64,000 nt of DNA, from the NCBI GenBank assembly GCA_005406025.1, contig BGZK01000185.1, positions 186,001 to 250,000 on the forward strand. The letters run 5' to 3'. This document shows positions 12,770-25,079 of this stretch, piece by piece. The translations under genes were made by a program, and so were the position numbers. Each line of letters starts with the position of its first letter. Position 1 is the first letter of the stretch. This DNA comes from Eumeta japonica. Taxonomy: Eukaryota > Arthropoda > Insecta > Lepidoptera > Psychidae. The notes beneath the pieces were generated by a model. That model made no database searches. It was not told the DNA's origin and saw nothing but the letters and a program-made list of their open reading frames with translations.

Positions 12770-13640
12770 TTATGTCCGTCTGTCTGTCTGTATGTCTTTT
12801 CAAGAATGACTTGATAGATCGTGATGAAAATTGGTAATACAGTAAAAAAATTGTTTGCACAAACGATGGGTCTGTTTGTTTATTTGTCTGTTTGTATGTT
12901 TTTCTATAAATAAAGTAAGGTTTCACTATCTTGATGAAAATAGATATACAGCCAAGCATATTATTGCACAAATAATAAAATATTGCTTGTCTGTATCTAA
13001 GTCTGTCTGTATGTTCTTTTAATGCACAGCCAGAATATGTGATTGCGTAAATGATAGTTTAGTCTGTATAAAATATATGTTCTTTTATAACTTAAGAACA
13101 GCTTGATGAAGATTGATGTTGAGTGAAAACATGTGATCATGTAAACTATAGTCTATTCTCTATCTGTCTGTATATTCTTTCATAACTTAAAAACTATTTC
13201 AGCAATCGTGATGAAAATTAGTGATCAGGTTGAACATGTAATTGTGCAAACAATAGGCTACTGTTTGTTTGTCTGTCTGAAAGTATGTTCTTTTATAATT
13301 TAGGAATATCTTGATTAATGTAGATGAAGATTGTGTTGTGCCAAAACATGTACTAACGCAAACTATAGATAGTCTACTCCCTGTCTGTCTGTATGTTCTT
13401 TTATAACATAAGAACAGTTTAAGCCACAGTTATGAAAACTGGTGTTCAGATAGAACATGCAATGTTGCAAACAATTAGCTACTGTTTGTTTGTCTGTCTG
13501 TCTGTATTTATGTTTTTTTATAACTTAAGTATAATTTTATCAAGATTCTCTTATTTACTTAAGAACGTTTAGTCCGATCTTGATCTAAATTAGAGCACAA
13601 TTGGAACCTGTGATTGTAAAAATGATAAGACTTATGTTGT
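12770..13640 (+). repeat. Tandem array, period about 105-117 bp, with dimeric order
   Basis: A block like CTGTCTGTATGTTCTTTTAT followed by AACTTAAGAAC recurs with starts near 12791, 12895, 13010, 13076, 13171, 13284, 13392 and 13509. Successive spacings are about 104, 115, 66, 95, 113, 108 and 117. Between the blocks two spacer types alternate. One has GATGAAGATT, AAAACATGT and AAACTATAG with CTATCTGTC. The other has GTGATGAAAATT, GAACATGTAAT and GCTACTGTTTGTTTG. The true repeat is therefore partly a dimer of about 210-220 bp. Non-coding. Confidence 0.85.
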
Positions 13641-16597
13641 ATTTATGTCAATAAAATGGTTTATATAATTTATGTATCGTATAATAACTGTTAAATAATA
13701 ATAAATAAATAATTAAAATGTATGTTTTATTTCCATAGTAGCCATATTCATTTGCTTTTGTGTAATTGCATGTATACATTTGTGTGCGTAATTTTTTTTT
13801 TTCGGAGTTAAGGGGGGTTGAATTTTCTATAAAACTTTTTTAACTTGTTTGGGGAAGCGGAGTAGTGTAATGCATAAAAATGAGTGTGTATTTTGTTGGT
13901 TTTTTTTTCGTTTTATTTTCATTTCAACCATTTATACAAATAACATGAAACTGGCGATTTGTTTTGCTTTCCAAAGGGAAGATTTCTTTTACTTGTTACC
14001 TATAACAACTCCTCTTTTTTGATTCAGTTTTCTCAAACAAAACGAACATGTTCTATACATCTTGGCTTTTCGCATGTGACGCAAGAATGCTTTGTCTTTC
14101 TGTCTTTTTAACAGGGTAATCTGATTATTATACTCCTAAAATTAAAACGTAACCAAAACACAAAATAATTACAGCAAGTATAAGCTCGGGTATTACGTAT
14201 CCGCTCTATGGTTGCACCTACATAGTTTACTTCGCCGCCGGCGCAACTGCTGCTGTCGCTTAAAATCACTCTCCGCACCATCACCTCCGGCTACCGAGCC
14301 AGCCGAGTTCCAGTAATCACACAATTAAGAAATATTTAGTGTTTTACAAATCGGTGGGTATGAGATACCCGACCTCATTCACGCCGAGTTAAATGCTAAC
14401 GGGGTTTGAGATCGCGAATGGTTAATGCTGGCATGGAGAACAGGACTGGGATCGGAAATTATAACGGAATAGTGATCAAAGTCGTTATTTGTTATCGTAA
14501 TCGGTCGATATGTATAATATGAAGGAATGTATAATACACAGGCAGAGCCGCGGACGGGAGCTAGTCTTTTTATGTAAACTAAATGGAAGCTTTGAATGAA
14601 ATCAAATGAACTGAAATATGTATCTAGTATATGAAATCAAATGAAATGAAATATGTATCGAAGGGAAAATATTGTATCGCCCAGAGAAAAGCTTCTAGGT
14701 TCGTTGTGGTCTGTGGGGGTTATTCTTCAAGTAAAAGAGTATACGAAGTCCACTTGGTTCATTTAGCTTTTTATAATTATCACTCTCACTCAACTCTATG
14801 TCCACGATATACAAACAAATCACATTCCTTTTCTAGATAATTCGCGAGGTCCGCGATCAGAACTATTCTCTCATCTCGTATTCTATTTTAGACTTTCGTT
14901 TTTGCTAATTTCTTAATATTTAAATTCACAAATAGAGCTAACGTTCGCATACCAAGCATGAAGATCAGACGCGTGCTATGCCCTATACTCTTCAATGTCA
15001 TCATATATCTTAAAATATAACTCATATTAAATCCTCTATTTAGTTTATTTTTTATTAAAGAATTAGTGTCACGTAGCTTTCGCATCTGAAAAAACAATGG
15101 TACCGGTTTAGAATCCTGATTGCGAGCGAATCGACCAATATGTTTCTACGTTAAGTTGAAAACCACTTACTCCGTGCTCGGAAAATACATTTCACTGTCG
15201 GTGCCATGGGCTTATGGTGGACAATTGATGGTTAGCGATCTCAACTAGCAACTGGGTTAGTGTGGCGAGCTTTATGACTAAAGATTGTCAATCTTGAATA
15301 ACAAGTTTTTTATTTTGGAAACATAACCTCAGCTGTGGGGTGATTTAGACCGAGCACGAAAACAATAGTGTGATCAAAAAATAATGAAATGAAACCTCAA
15401 AGTCACGTCATCTTGAATCAGTTTACGTCATCTCGCATCTGAGAGATGTTACATTTAATTACTATTTGAATAAAGTGCTATAAATTGTATTTAACCTTTA
15501 CAATTACTCTTTCATTTTATTCATTTTTATCTATCAATTTCTTGATTCATAATAAATCTTCAGACATAAATATAAATACCTATACATTTTATTAAGTAAT
15601 GTTACTTTCGTGCGCTAAATTACTATTAATAAAATATGAATTTTATTAAAACCATAAACAAGAAAGATTTCTTATATTAAGTAAACTTAAATATCATTCT
15701 CGGTGTTCCAGCGAGCAAGCGCGACGAGTTAACCACTTTGTTTTCATGATGTGTTGTAAATGGTTCGTTGCAGGCGTCTGCCTTGCCGCTGCAACCAAGC
15801 TTTCAAGTGCAATTAAAATGCTTGCAGCTAAGCCAACAAAAGCCGTTTAAATGAATTAAAAGCCCTGCATGCTTAGGGATTATTAACTAGTTTAATAAAT
15901 ACCACAAATTCGCAGGCTTTGCGTCAGGATTTTTCGCCCCTTTCGCAAAGTATAACCTTCTACAACTTTTTTTTCGTTTCTGATTACTGGAACCTTAAGC
16001 TTTCTACGCTGCACTGTGTGGGTTAATGACTGCCAATGAATTTTGTTGTCAATACAGTGAACAAATCAGAAACTGGTAGCTCAAAGTATTCGACGAGACT
16101 GAGTCAAAAATAAAAATATTTAACTCCGTGGTGGTTGCAGTAAAATATAATAAATCAATGTGAAATAACAAAAAGTTTTTAAAATTTACTTAACGATGTG
16201 TAAACATTTTAGCCAAGTTAATAATATCAATTGAAAATCGAGTGTGCACGACCATAATTTTCATGTCTTATAAATGAATTGTAAGTATCAAAATGTTTAT
16301 TTTTTTCAGTGTGATCCATTGTGCTTTTTTTTTTTAATACGAATGTCAAGTTAGTTAAAATTAACATTTTCATTTCCATATACAGTGAATATTTGAGCAA
16401 TCACATTTTTATGGTTGTAAGATTTATGTTCACTACATAGTCGATTTGTTGTAAATAAAATAGGTTATTTAATTTATATTTTTATTTTTAATTAAATAAC
16501 ACGAATTTCTTTATATATCTTCTTTAAAAACGATATATCTCTCCTATCAGAAAAATAATACAATATAAAGTGATAAACATTACAAAATGATATACCC
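13641..16597. other. Mostly AT-rich non-coding stretch
   Basis: No gene seen. 14195-14330 is a GC-richer island (GCCGCCGGCGCAACTGC, CCTCCGGCTACCGAGCC) that could be regulatory. 14400-14470 has faint GGGATCGGAAAT-type units of the minisatellite family. Frames at 14631-14840 and 14888-15097 are unremarkable. Confidence 0.4.
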
Positions 16598-16930
16598 ATG
16601 GGAATAAACTGCTCGGCTATCAGGATGTTTCATGTTATTTCTAGGTGTTGTACTAATTTTATTCATCATTGTATATCTGTGAACAAAAACAAAAGCAACC
16701 CTTAACTTACTTGCCCATTCTTCTGACGGTGCATCACCTTTGGTATGAGTGGTGATGTTAATGTCCAAATGAATTTGATAACATATATTTCAAATGTAAT
16801 TCTATCACTTACGAAATAAAGATATCTTTAATTTGATTTCGGTTTTTTGTCGGTTTGAATTCGGTATGATTCCGATTTGGTTTCGATTTAATATCTATTT
16901 AATTTCGATTTGATTTCGATTTGATTTTGA
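16598..16930 (+). mobile_element. LINE 3' end (CR1/jockey type), copy A
   Basis: CTGCTCGGCTATCAG, then CTTGCCCATTCTTCT, TTTCAAATGTAATTCT and ACGAAATAAAGATATCTTTAA, ending in a long degenerate GATTTCGATTTG hexamer tail (16825-16930). The same ordered blocks occur at 42586-42850 (plus) and at 49084-49320 (minus). Three copies with a common tail identify the 3' untranslated end of one non-LTR retrotransposon family. No coding part remains here. Confidence 0.75.
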
Positions 16931-17671
16931 TCCATATCAACAAAATTTAGTTGTAAGTTAAATACATATTAGATAACATATTTTTCAATAGGTAATGAAC
17001 CATCGTACAGTTTTTAATAGAATTACGAAAAGTATTACAAGTATAACAGATATGCAAAGATCGCACCATGAGGAAATCTAGTCTCCGCCTACCCTTCTGA
17101 CAAATAGGGGTGAGTTTATTTTATTACTAATCATTAATGAAAAAAAGACGGAGGTAGCATTTAATACAAAAATTTCAGTGGCGATATGTTTTTGGGATTG
17201 GTACTCGATAAAAATACCACAGGACCTTGTACCTCCAATTATTAAAAATAGGCCATTCGGCATTCAAAATTGACGTAGATTTCTCATCCAAATTTCAGTG
17301 AATATTAAAAGTTTAAATATTTATTTATTTTTATTTAAGAGTTGAATTTTTTTGTTTGCCGAATTTCTAATTTAACTTTAAAACGTCACTTTAAGGTTAT
17401 TATTAAATCAGAAAAGCTTCAGTAACGTTAAATAAAAAATATATAAAAGTAAAAAAATGTCATTTAAAGCTTATTTTAGCAGTTATTACGTGGGTTTTTA
17501 TAGAAATGAGTTAAATCTTATTTTTAAAAAGTTTATTTTGTGGAAAAGCCATTGAAATATCGTTTTTTTAGTATTTTCAAGACAAACAACCACCATTTCT
17601 AAACTAATTAGCCGAATTAGCTCATCTTCAAACTCATTCTAGGTAATTGCCTATTGAGTAAATATACTAAG

Positions 17672-17736
17672 TTTCATTAAGATCCCTTGAGAATTGCGGC
17701 ACTATCATGATGACAATCCGCGATATATCTCATGTG

Positions 17737-17778
<42 letters not shown>

Positions 17779-17917
17779 TATATATGCACATATATATATA
17801 TATTTATACATAAATTTTTAAACCAATGCTATTTTCTGAACTGCCTCGGCCACGGAGAACATAATTTGACAAAATTCCGTTTTGAGACCAAATACAAAAG
17901 TTAGATTTCAAAAGAAA
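17672..17917 (-). repeat. Unclassified dispersed repeat, minus copy
   Basis: Read on the minus strand it repeats the blocks at 8694-8893: TCTAACTTTTGTATTTGG, TTATGTTCTCCGTGGCCGAG, TAGCATTGGTTTAAAAATTT, CGGATTGTCATCATGATAG and CAATTCTCAAGGGATC. It is interrupted by an expanded TA tract at 17741-17810, where the plus copy has only TATGTATATATATGAG. Neither copy has coding capacity. Confidence 0.75.
17741..17810. repeat. (TA)n microsatellite inside the dispersed repeat
   Basis: A TA run with CA interruptions, expanded within the repeat copy at 17672-17917. Confidence 0.9.
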
Positions 17918-18179
17918 TGTACTAAAAAGAAGAATAAAAATGGGAAAAAAAAATAGATAACTGAAAGGACAACAAAGGTACAAAAAAAATTAACAGTCTT
18001 AATAAAATATTAAAAATTTAAAAACGGAAACACAAGTTCGCCCTGTCGACGATCGATATTTTACATGTATATTTTGTTTCATCATCATCATCAATCGATA
18101 TTGTAATGTATGAAACGTAAATTTTTATGTAAATATTTACAATATAATTTGTAAAATAACAATTTGAATGTGTAATGCT

Positions 18180-18400
18180 GTCGTCCCGCCCCTTTTCGTT
18201 TGCACATCTGCAACACATTAGACGCGTCCGCCGCGTGATAATAAGTGCGGTCAACCAGAAGCGGTGTGCTAACTAGTTATCCCTAATTATCCCATACCGA
18301 GACATTAAACTCGGTTAAAAATCACAATATCACTCATCCACGCGCCGCAAAGTCCCCAAACTGCACATTGCACCCGACTGGATTGTTTGCTTATTTTCGC
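18180..18400. promoter_or_regulatory. Moderately GC-rich island with homeodomain-type cores
   Basis: Contains CTAGTTATCCCTAATTATCCC, a spaced pair of TTATCCC motifs around a TAATTA core, and CCACGCGCCGCAAAG. No protein features. Regulatory role inferred only from composition and motif cores. The following 18400-18840 segment (GTGGTTTTAGTGGATAAAAA, CACATAACCCGG) looks like an old retroelement 3' region that I cannot name. Confidence 0.25.
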
Positions 18401-18664
18401 TTTGATGTCCGGCAAAGCTTCTACTCTATGGAATCATAGGTGATAGCTTTAACAATAGAGTCATTCCAAGGGAGTGGTTTTAGTGGATAAAAATCCCACA
18501 TAACCCGGTCTGTAGGTCACGTGGCTGGCCATCTTTGGGCCATGAAGATTTCCACTTCCTGTGCATCAAACCAAAAAAAAAGCGGTATGTGGCTCTGCGC
18601 GCTCCCCCAGCTCACTTCTTGTTCGACGCTCGATGTGTCAACACCTCAGCCAGATCGGCAGCAG

Positions 18665-18694
18665 GTGTGTGTGTGTGCGTGTGTGTGTGTGTGT
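18665..18694. repeat. (GT)n microsatellite
   Basis: GT repeats with one GC interruption. Two overlapping plus-strand frames (18535-18836) run through it and show no other protein feature. Confidence 0.9.
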
Positions 18695-18839
18695 TAAACG
18701 TGAATACCTTTCATTTCACCTCCACTTGTGTGCCACAGTGCAATGGTATACGGATGCTTTCAACCTCGCTCCAAACAGTTTCTCATCGAAGGCCGGAGCA
18801 AGAAGAAGCATACCCGTTTCAAGCCGAATGATTTAAACG

Positions 18840-20321
18840 AATTCAAAAAAGGGAGGTAATTATATGTTTTTTATATATTCAGCGATACCTTCGTCAATTG
18901 TGGGCCGATTTCGAAAATTTGCATTTATTTGAAAGACCAAGACCCCAAGACGATTCCATAGACACTAAGTTAGGATCTGATAATGGGAACCCAGAGAAAT
19001 CGAGGGATACCCTCAAATACTGTAGAGACGTATAGTGTTCTTGAGTTCTTTTATTCAAGTTTTTGCGTTTGGTAGTTATAATCTAACTCTGCTGAATTGA
19101 TAATAGAAGTCACAACACTCCTTAACGGTTAAGACTTAGGAACTTATACTGCGATCTGTCGCCAGAAATTACTCATCAAAGGTTATTAGTAAAACCTATT
19201 ATACATACACAGTATACATACTATACACAGAATGGAAATTACGTATCGATCGAAACTCTTTAGTAAAAACAATAAAAATAGGGATAATTAATTTAATGTG
19301 GAAGCAAATAAAAATATGACCTGCATGTATAGCAGAACTTTTTTATTATAAAGTATATAAAAAAATATATAATGTGTATGAGAATAATTTGGTAGTTGCA
19401 CTCCACCTAAGAGTCTACAGACTCTAGAACGACCAGCGGAGAAGAACTTCCTAATTGGAATACCTACTACTTTTCCACGTGTACAGTGCAAAAGTAAAGA
19501 AGATGCCTGGTGAATTTTATTAATCATCTTTTAATCCGCATGTAAAGTGGCTATATAAATTATATAGATATAAATACGCGATAACTAAAAAGTTTTAAAT
19601 TAAAGTACTTTTGTAAAAAACAACTGATTAGTCGTTTTTAAAGGCGGTTCTAAGCAAAATACGGCAAAAAAATGTAATATATAAACTTTAATATGAAACT
19701 ATAAATATTAAATGAAAAAGGAGATCTTCTAAAAAGACGTAACTGTCTGTTATATCTGTAGCTGGAACTGGCTCTAAAAAAATTTTTTGGGTCGTTTACT
19801 CAATTACTTAAGTAAGTTTTTGAAGGTCACTTTTTAATTTTAATTAAATTTTTTTTTTTATATTCTATTCAAAGGATTTCAAATTTCTCAAAAATTTATG
19901 AGGTTATTATTTTTCTTACAAAAACTGTTCTGCAGTAATAAATTACCTATCGTTTGATCTTATAGTCATAAAAATCAGTGGATATTTGATGGTACATTTG
20001 TGGTGCCGAAGGAATTTTCACAAAAAATTTAGCCACATTGAAATTATAAACGATTTCATTTGACAGAGATTGTAAATTTAAGGACACAAGTTCTTATTAC
20101 TGAGAGTATCATATCCGTTCATCTCCTAATATCGTTTTGTGCGATTCGAGACTCAAACCCAGCACTGACCACCGCTCGTTAACACGGGGTCATCGGTGCT
20201 ATTAGGTTCAATACTGTTAACAAGTAAAAGAGTGTCGGTGCTGACTCTACTACTTGTCATATTTTTACAGGTATCGAAATCAATGCTTAACATTGCTTAC
20301 ATACGGTTTAATACACAAACA

Positions 20322-20328
<7 letters not shown>
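18840..20328. other. AT-rich non-coding stretch
   Basis: No gene seen. On the minus strand around 20126-20175 there is a weak tRNA-like segment (GAGCGGTGGTCAGTGC, GGTTTGAGTCTCGAAT) that may be an old SINE head. The 79-codon minus frame at 19288-19527 has no recognisable motif. Confidence 0.4.

Positions 20329-20358
<30 letters not shown>
20329..20358. repeat. (TA)n microsatellite
   Basis: About 28 bases of TA dinucleotide. Confidence 0.9.
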
Positions 20359-20361
<3 letters not shown>

Positions 20362-21394
20362 ATAAATTATGTAGTATTAATGTATCATTGCCTATTTCCT
20401 TTTCTTGTTGGTGGGGCGATAGGTGTCGCTTTTCTGCAATTACCGACAAGTTAAAAAAGTAACTTATAACGTATACGACGTGTAAAACGCTTGTGCGGAA
20501 AAGATAATACAAGGGAAAAAAATTGTGCGGTGCCGCGTGTGTGATGCTAGGACGCGATTAGGGGTAAACCTTTTACTTCCTAGTTATTCCCTTTTCCTAT
20601 GTTATTTATTTTGACAATAAACATGTGCAAGGTACGAAGGCAGACCGGCATAGTTTTTAAGTTTCGAGGAAACCGTGATACACAAATTTGAGATTTGTGT
20701 TGAGGACGAACTTGAAATTGACAATCATTGAAAAACGACATCCACCGATTTTAAAACGAAGATCTTGAGTTAAATAAATATATTTTTTTCTACTTTGATA
20801 TATCAAAAATATAAATACTGTATGTGTTAAAATATGTCTCGAGCTGTTTATTCCCTTTCATTCTAATGACATTTTTTATGCCAAAGAATTAACGTGCCAA
20901 AGAGCAAGTTTTCGTAATAAATTAAAACTTAAGTCAGTCCCTTTAAAAAGCTTTGTTTTGTCAAAATTCATACATAATTTTCCTAAATGTAAAACGTGCG
21001 AAACTACACTTTGTGTAGAAAGAATTAAATTAAATATTTTGAATATATATGATATTCTTATATAGCATTTTTACAGTGTATAAAAGAATCTTATATTATG
21101 TTCAAACAGAAATTTGACTGACAATTAACGTCTTGACTTACCTTTATAAATATTGAAATAGCCCTTTGTGAAGATATTATAATTAATGTTCATTGAACCA
21201 CAACATAACAAAAACCAATTTATGGAACATTTAATATTGTAAACCACAAACTCAAGATTAAACAAATGAAGAGCCTTACAGAGAGTTTGAAGGCTTCTTC
21301 TAAAGATGCACCATTGTTTCAAATTATATTTAAATATTGTTGCGAGGCACTTAATGAAGCCGCTATCGATTCGGAACATCTTCTAGCGGAAGTG

Positions 21395-21845
21395 AGTTGG
21401 AAGTCTAACGAAATCAAATTACGCACAAAAACACAACTTTTGAGCTCGTGGAATGAAGACACGAGACCGACTCCGCGGAAGTGGAGGGCGATTCGCCGTC
21501 GCTGCTATCTCGAAATCTCGAAATTCAACATTCAGCGCCGCGGCCGGCGCGCTGAATAAACGAGTGGGGACTTTGTACCTCCCGGTCGTGCGCATCTCTC
21601 TAAATTAGCGCTTCCCGCCTTTAAGATAAAGCACCGCTTAAGCTCTGCTTTCTTATGCGGCGGATTCATTTTTGAAATTGCAACTTCGCCGTTTTCGGCG
21701 TTAATTAACGTCGGCTTAGCCAGTTGTTTGTTAAAACAAAGCACCTTCGGCCCGAACGCCCTCGTTAGTTTTGACGACTTCTCCTCGCCTTACGGCTTCT
21801 TGCTTCGGTATCGAAATACAGATTCGGCGATGTAAAGTCGGCCTT
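21395..21845. promoter_or_regulatory. GC-rich island, candidate cis-regulatory block
   Basis: About 450 bases with a CpG-rich core (CAGCGCCGCGGCCGGCGCGC near 21532-21551), followed by TCTAAATTAGCGCTT, GGCGTTAATTAACGTCGG and TTGTTAAAACAAAG. The TTAATTAA palindrome with flanking symmetry (CGTTAATTAACG) is a homeodomain-type site. Short frames cross it on both strands but none has a domain or consistent codon bias. A conserved non-coding element is the likeliest reading; only comparison with related genomes can show it. Confidence 0.4.
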
Positions 21846-22084
21846 AACCGGTAACTGGAGATCCTTTATGATTTCAAGGTGGAGGTTAAAACTGTGATTT
21901 AAAAGATAATGATAATGTAATGTGCAGAAATAATAAGTTATGAGGTCGCATGTGTAGATTCTGAAAGTCATAATAAATACGGTAATAATTTTTAGACTAT
22001 GTAAGAGATCTAATTTTAATAAAATCTATATTTGGTATTAAACAGCTATGCAGAACATCACAAAATTTTAAATCGATTGTATGT

Positions 22085-22118
22085 GCACACACACACTCAC
22101 ACACACACACACACACAC
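22085..22118. repeat. (CA)n microsatellite
   Basis: CA dinucleotide run with two CT interruptions. Confidence 0.95.
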
Positions 22119-22119
22119 T

Positions 22120-22450
22120 CGCCCTGGAAAGAAGGGTAGATGGACGCATCGTCTCATACCTCATCGTGTTTTTTGTATGCCCCAGTTTTAACTTGCAGCG
22201 TGATGAATTGGAGACAATCTTAAACCAGAGAATCCAACCAGAGACTCTCGTAAAAGCAATATTGTCAACAAAAACCGCCTAGAACGCTACTAGCACGTTT
22301 GCTACAGAAGTCCTCACGGACTTGCCTTCCATCGAAAGAAGAAGAGCAGGAGACAGCAACTAGAAGGAAGGAATAATAACACCTTAGCTACCAGAAGGAA
22401 GAGCGGCAGCTCTAGATCCTCCCCCGCGAAGTAATGCCTAACGTCTGTTT
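22120..22450 (+). pseudogene. Possible retroelement ORF 3' relic
   Basis: Conceptual translation in shifting plus frames gives pieces such as FATEVLTDLPSIER and charged Arg/Glu-rich stretches (EEEQETATRRKE). These resemble the C-terminal tail of LINE reverse transcriptase proteins, which are often Leu-containing and then Arg/Glu-rich. There are several stops and no catalytic motif, so the family cannot be named. It could equally be an anonymous repeat. Confidence 0.3.
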
Positions 22451-23066
22451 CCACGGGAATTCGAGGCTGGAAGAAATTAAAAAAAAAACACAGGCACACG
22501 TTGTCCAAAAGTTTTCAATGACTTCATATCTATTGTTTTGTTCAAAAACTGTATATTACGAAGTATTCGAAAAATAACAATAAAGCCATACTTATTCATT
22601 AACTATTTATAATTTTGAAAGGGACCGTTCATAATTTTGAGCCCAAAAACATCAATTACCAAAACAATGCTAGAAATTTTGTGGCTACCCTGAACGGTCC
22701 ACCTTTGCCCAATTTTTTTTTAAATACGAGTACGATGTGAAATAACGCACCGAATCTGAGTAATAACGTTGAAAATACAATCTGCAGTTTTTCACTACAC
22801 ATTATTTTGTTCAAATTCAACTCAATAAATCAGCTAAATGTGGATGCATTTTCTGAACGGAAATACAAAATTTAAGTATCCGAATTACAGTCAACAATGT
22901 AACTTATGTCTTCACTCAAGTAATCGATATTTCTCCGCCAGGGTGTCGCCATCAGCTGCAAGCAATGTGAACAATATTAAATCACATACGGCATAGATAT
23001 AAACGATGCTATCGGGGCAAACAGAAGCTCCTATTTGTTTTTGCGAAACAATCGCTTTCCAAACTT

Positions 23067-23070
<4 letters not shown>

Positions 23071-23107
<37 letters not shown>
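23071..23107. repeat. (TA)n microsatellite
   Basis: Pure AT dinucleotide run of about 37 bases. Confidence 0.95.
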
Positions 23108-23111
<4 letters not shown>

Positions 23112-23264
23112 CGTCATTACTCACACCTCATCAGATAATTACTTATCACCCTATTGCGTGTTCTTTCCAAAGTCTACATGCGTAAATAAAGACCTTCAAT
23201 TACTAATCTCGAGGACGAGACGCGAAATGTAATTGATGTTTAAACGAACTTAACCTTAATAAAG

Positions 23265-23450
23265 TTCTATCATAATTGCACGAAGCCCTCTGTACGGAGA
23301 GATCAGTAACTCTCCTTGCCGAGAAGCTTCCCTCTTTGTTTTGGACGGCAAACAGTATCAATTAATGAATTACTAAACTTTAAATGCGGCGTAGACCGAC
23401 GATGCCGTAAAGGAAATTCGTCTAATGAATTATCAAGAGTATATCGATCA
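23265..23450. promoter_or_regulatory. Candidate regulatory block with repeated TAATGAATTA cores
   Basis: ATCAATTAATGAATTACTAA (about 23357-23376) and CTAATGAATTATCAA (about 23422-23436) are two closely similar homeodomain-type motifs about 65 bases apart. They sit in a more GC-rich setting than the flanks. No coding signal. Function is inference. Confidence 0.3.
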
Positions 23451-23549
23451 ATACATTGTTATATCACGACACAAGCAATACGTTGTTGAACAAGTCATAA
23501 TATAATAATGTATAGAATGTGTTGGTTGTGTGCACTACGAGCAATCGCA

Positions 23550-23705
23550 GCCAAGCGGTGAAGAGCACTGGCCTTGAACAAGAAAATTCTGATCACGGGT
23601 GAACTAATCAATGAATTTCTAATTTCAATCAAATCAAGCCACGTGCTTCGCGTCTCATAGAACATATTAAGCCGTCAATGTCAGAAGTTATCATTATTGT
23701 AAGGT
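23550..23705 (+). mobile_element. Degenerate tRNA-derived SINE
   Basis: GCAGCCAAGCGGTGAAGAGC and ACTGGCCTTGAACAAG correspond to the box A side of a tRNA-like head; box B is eroded (ATCACGGGTGAACTAATC). The body has TGAATTTCTAATTT and GAACATATTAAGCCGTCAA. The SINE at 55761-55970 shares the tail blocks TGAATTTTTGACTTAAG and GAGCATATTAAACC, which supports a common family. Confidence 0.5.
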
Positions 23706-24461
23706 CGAAGAAAAAGGTTTTTCGTATATTATAAGCAAAAAACTACAGTGAAATTTCTTTACTTGTTCCATGTCACCATAAAATAGGTGACATTTAAAAA
23801 ATTTAATGCACTCCGGCAGTGCTGACTGGAGTGACTTGAACAATTACGTGTGTATTTTTTGAGTCGTCAGGAAATATTTATTTTGCAGGAAATACTTTTT
23901 AATGAATTGTTTCTTTACACATTATTATAAACTACTACTACAAAAATTATATTACAATTTTCTTTAATGAACTGTTGTACATGAAAAATAATGCATGTAA
24001 ATTTACATGCAAAAATTACAATCTATTGCTTAATACGTAAATTTACAAATACAATACGAAAAGTTTCGACATGAATATATGTCTAAGTTGTACGTATATA
24101 CACGATAGATGTTTATATTATATATAGTTATATTATCAATGTATTTCAACCCTAACTCAACTCTCGTGTAAACGGGGCCAATATATGTAGATACTTATAT
24201 ACAGAGGTGTCGGTTACGTAACGGTAATTGTATCGCGAGTTCAATGGTTTTTTCCCATCTCAAAAAATGCCCAACGCGCCTAAAGAAGTTCTCACTTCAA
24301 AAAGAAAAATAAAAAGTAAAGACGGTTTCACGATATCACCTGTTCAATTCGCTGGACACAAATTTAAATTTAACAATGATTGTGTTTTGCATGGCTGAAA
24401 TTGATTTACAGATTCACCCACGTGGACATAGAATAAATCCTATCGTATTTCACATCAAATG

Positions 24462-24725
24462 ATTTCGGCGAAGGTCTTGGTCCCGATGCTGTCCTGCTCT
24501 CGAGTTCGTTTCTGGTGCAACTGCCGTCTGGTGCCGATCGCCCTCTCGTTTCTGATCTTGTTTCTAGTCTCTATTCTGATGCCGGTAACGCTCTCTAATG
24601 AGAGAATCAAGTTCGGTAATCCAAACCTCATTCTGATCTGGATTCTGCTCTCGATCCTGCTCCCGGGGCAGATCTTAAGTCCTCTTTTAATTCTAATTGA
24701 GCTAAGTCCCGCCCTCGATTCAAAT
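24462..24725 (-). repeat. Minisatellite-type dispersed repeat, copy 2
   Basis: A long degenerate array of CTGATCTTGTTTCT, TCTCGATCCTGCTCCCGG and ATTCTGATCTGGATTCTG type units with a 6-base rhythm. It is the reverse complement of the GAATCGAGAGC/GGGACCAGAATC arrays near 33 and 36.6 kb. Both strands are open over this stretch (91 and 99 codons) only because a 6-base period spreads one codon pair through each frame. Confidence 0.65.
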
Positions 24726-25079
24726 CCCATTTCCTCTCTATATAAGGGGATCTACTAAATGCATGTGACTTTAACGACAGATATAAAAGCCAATTTAGTA
24801 TTGTTTAGAGAGTAGAAATTATAAAATGATTTTAATCGACATTTATATACCAATACACGACAGGTTAAAAAAACAAAGTACACACTTCGACTTTAGTCAC
24901 TTTCTGATATTAATTAAAGTAACAACATTATTCTATGACACAACCTTATTACTTTTCTAACATTTCATGTCTGATGTTAGTTAAAATAACAACGTATGTG
25001 ATTATTAACACTACAAAAAAATATGGAGAGTCGGAAGCATAAAAGGTGAGTCCTTTAGTTAAAAATAGGCTACACTAAA

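Noticed and set aside
24455..24758. 91- and 99-codon frames on opposite strands with repetitive Arg-Ile-Glu patterns
   Set aside because: They lie on a degenerate period-6 minisatellite, which opens several frames at once; no start context or unique sequence.
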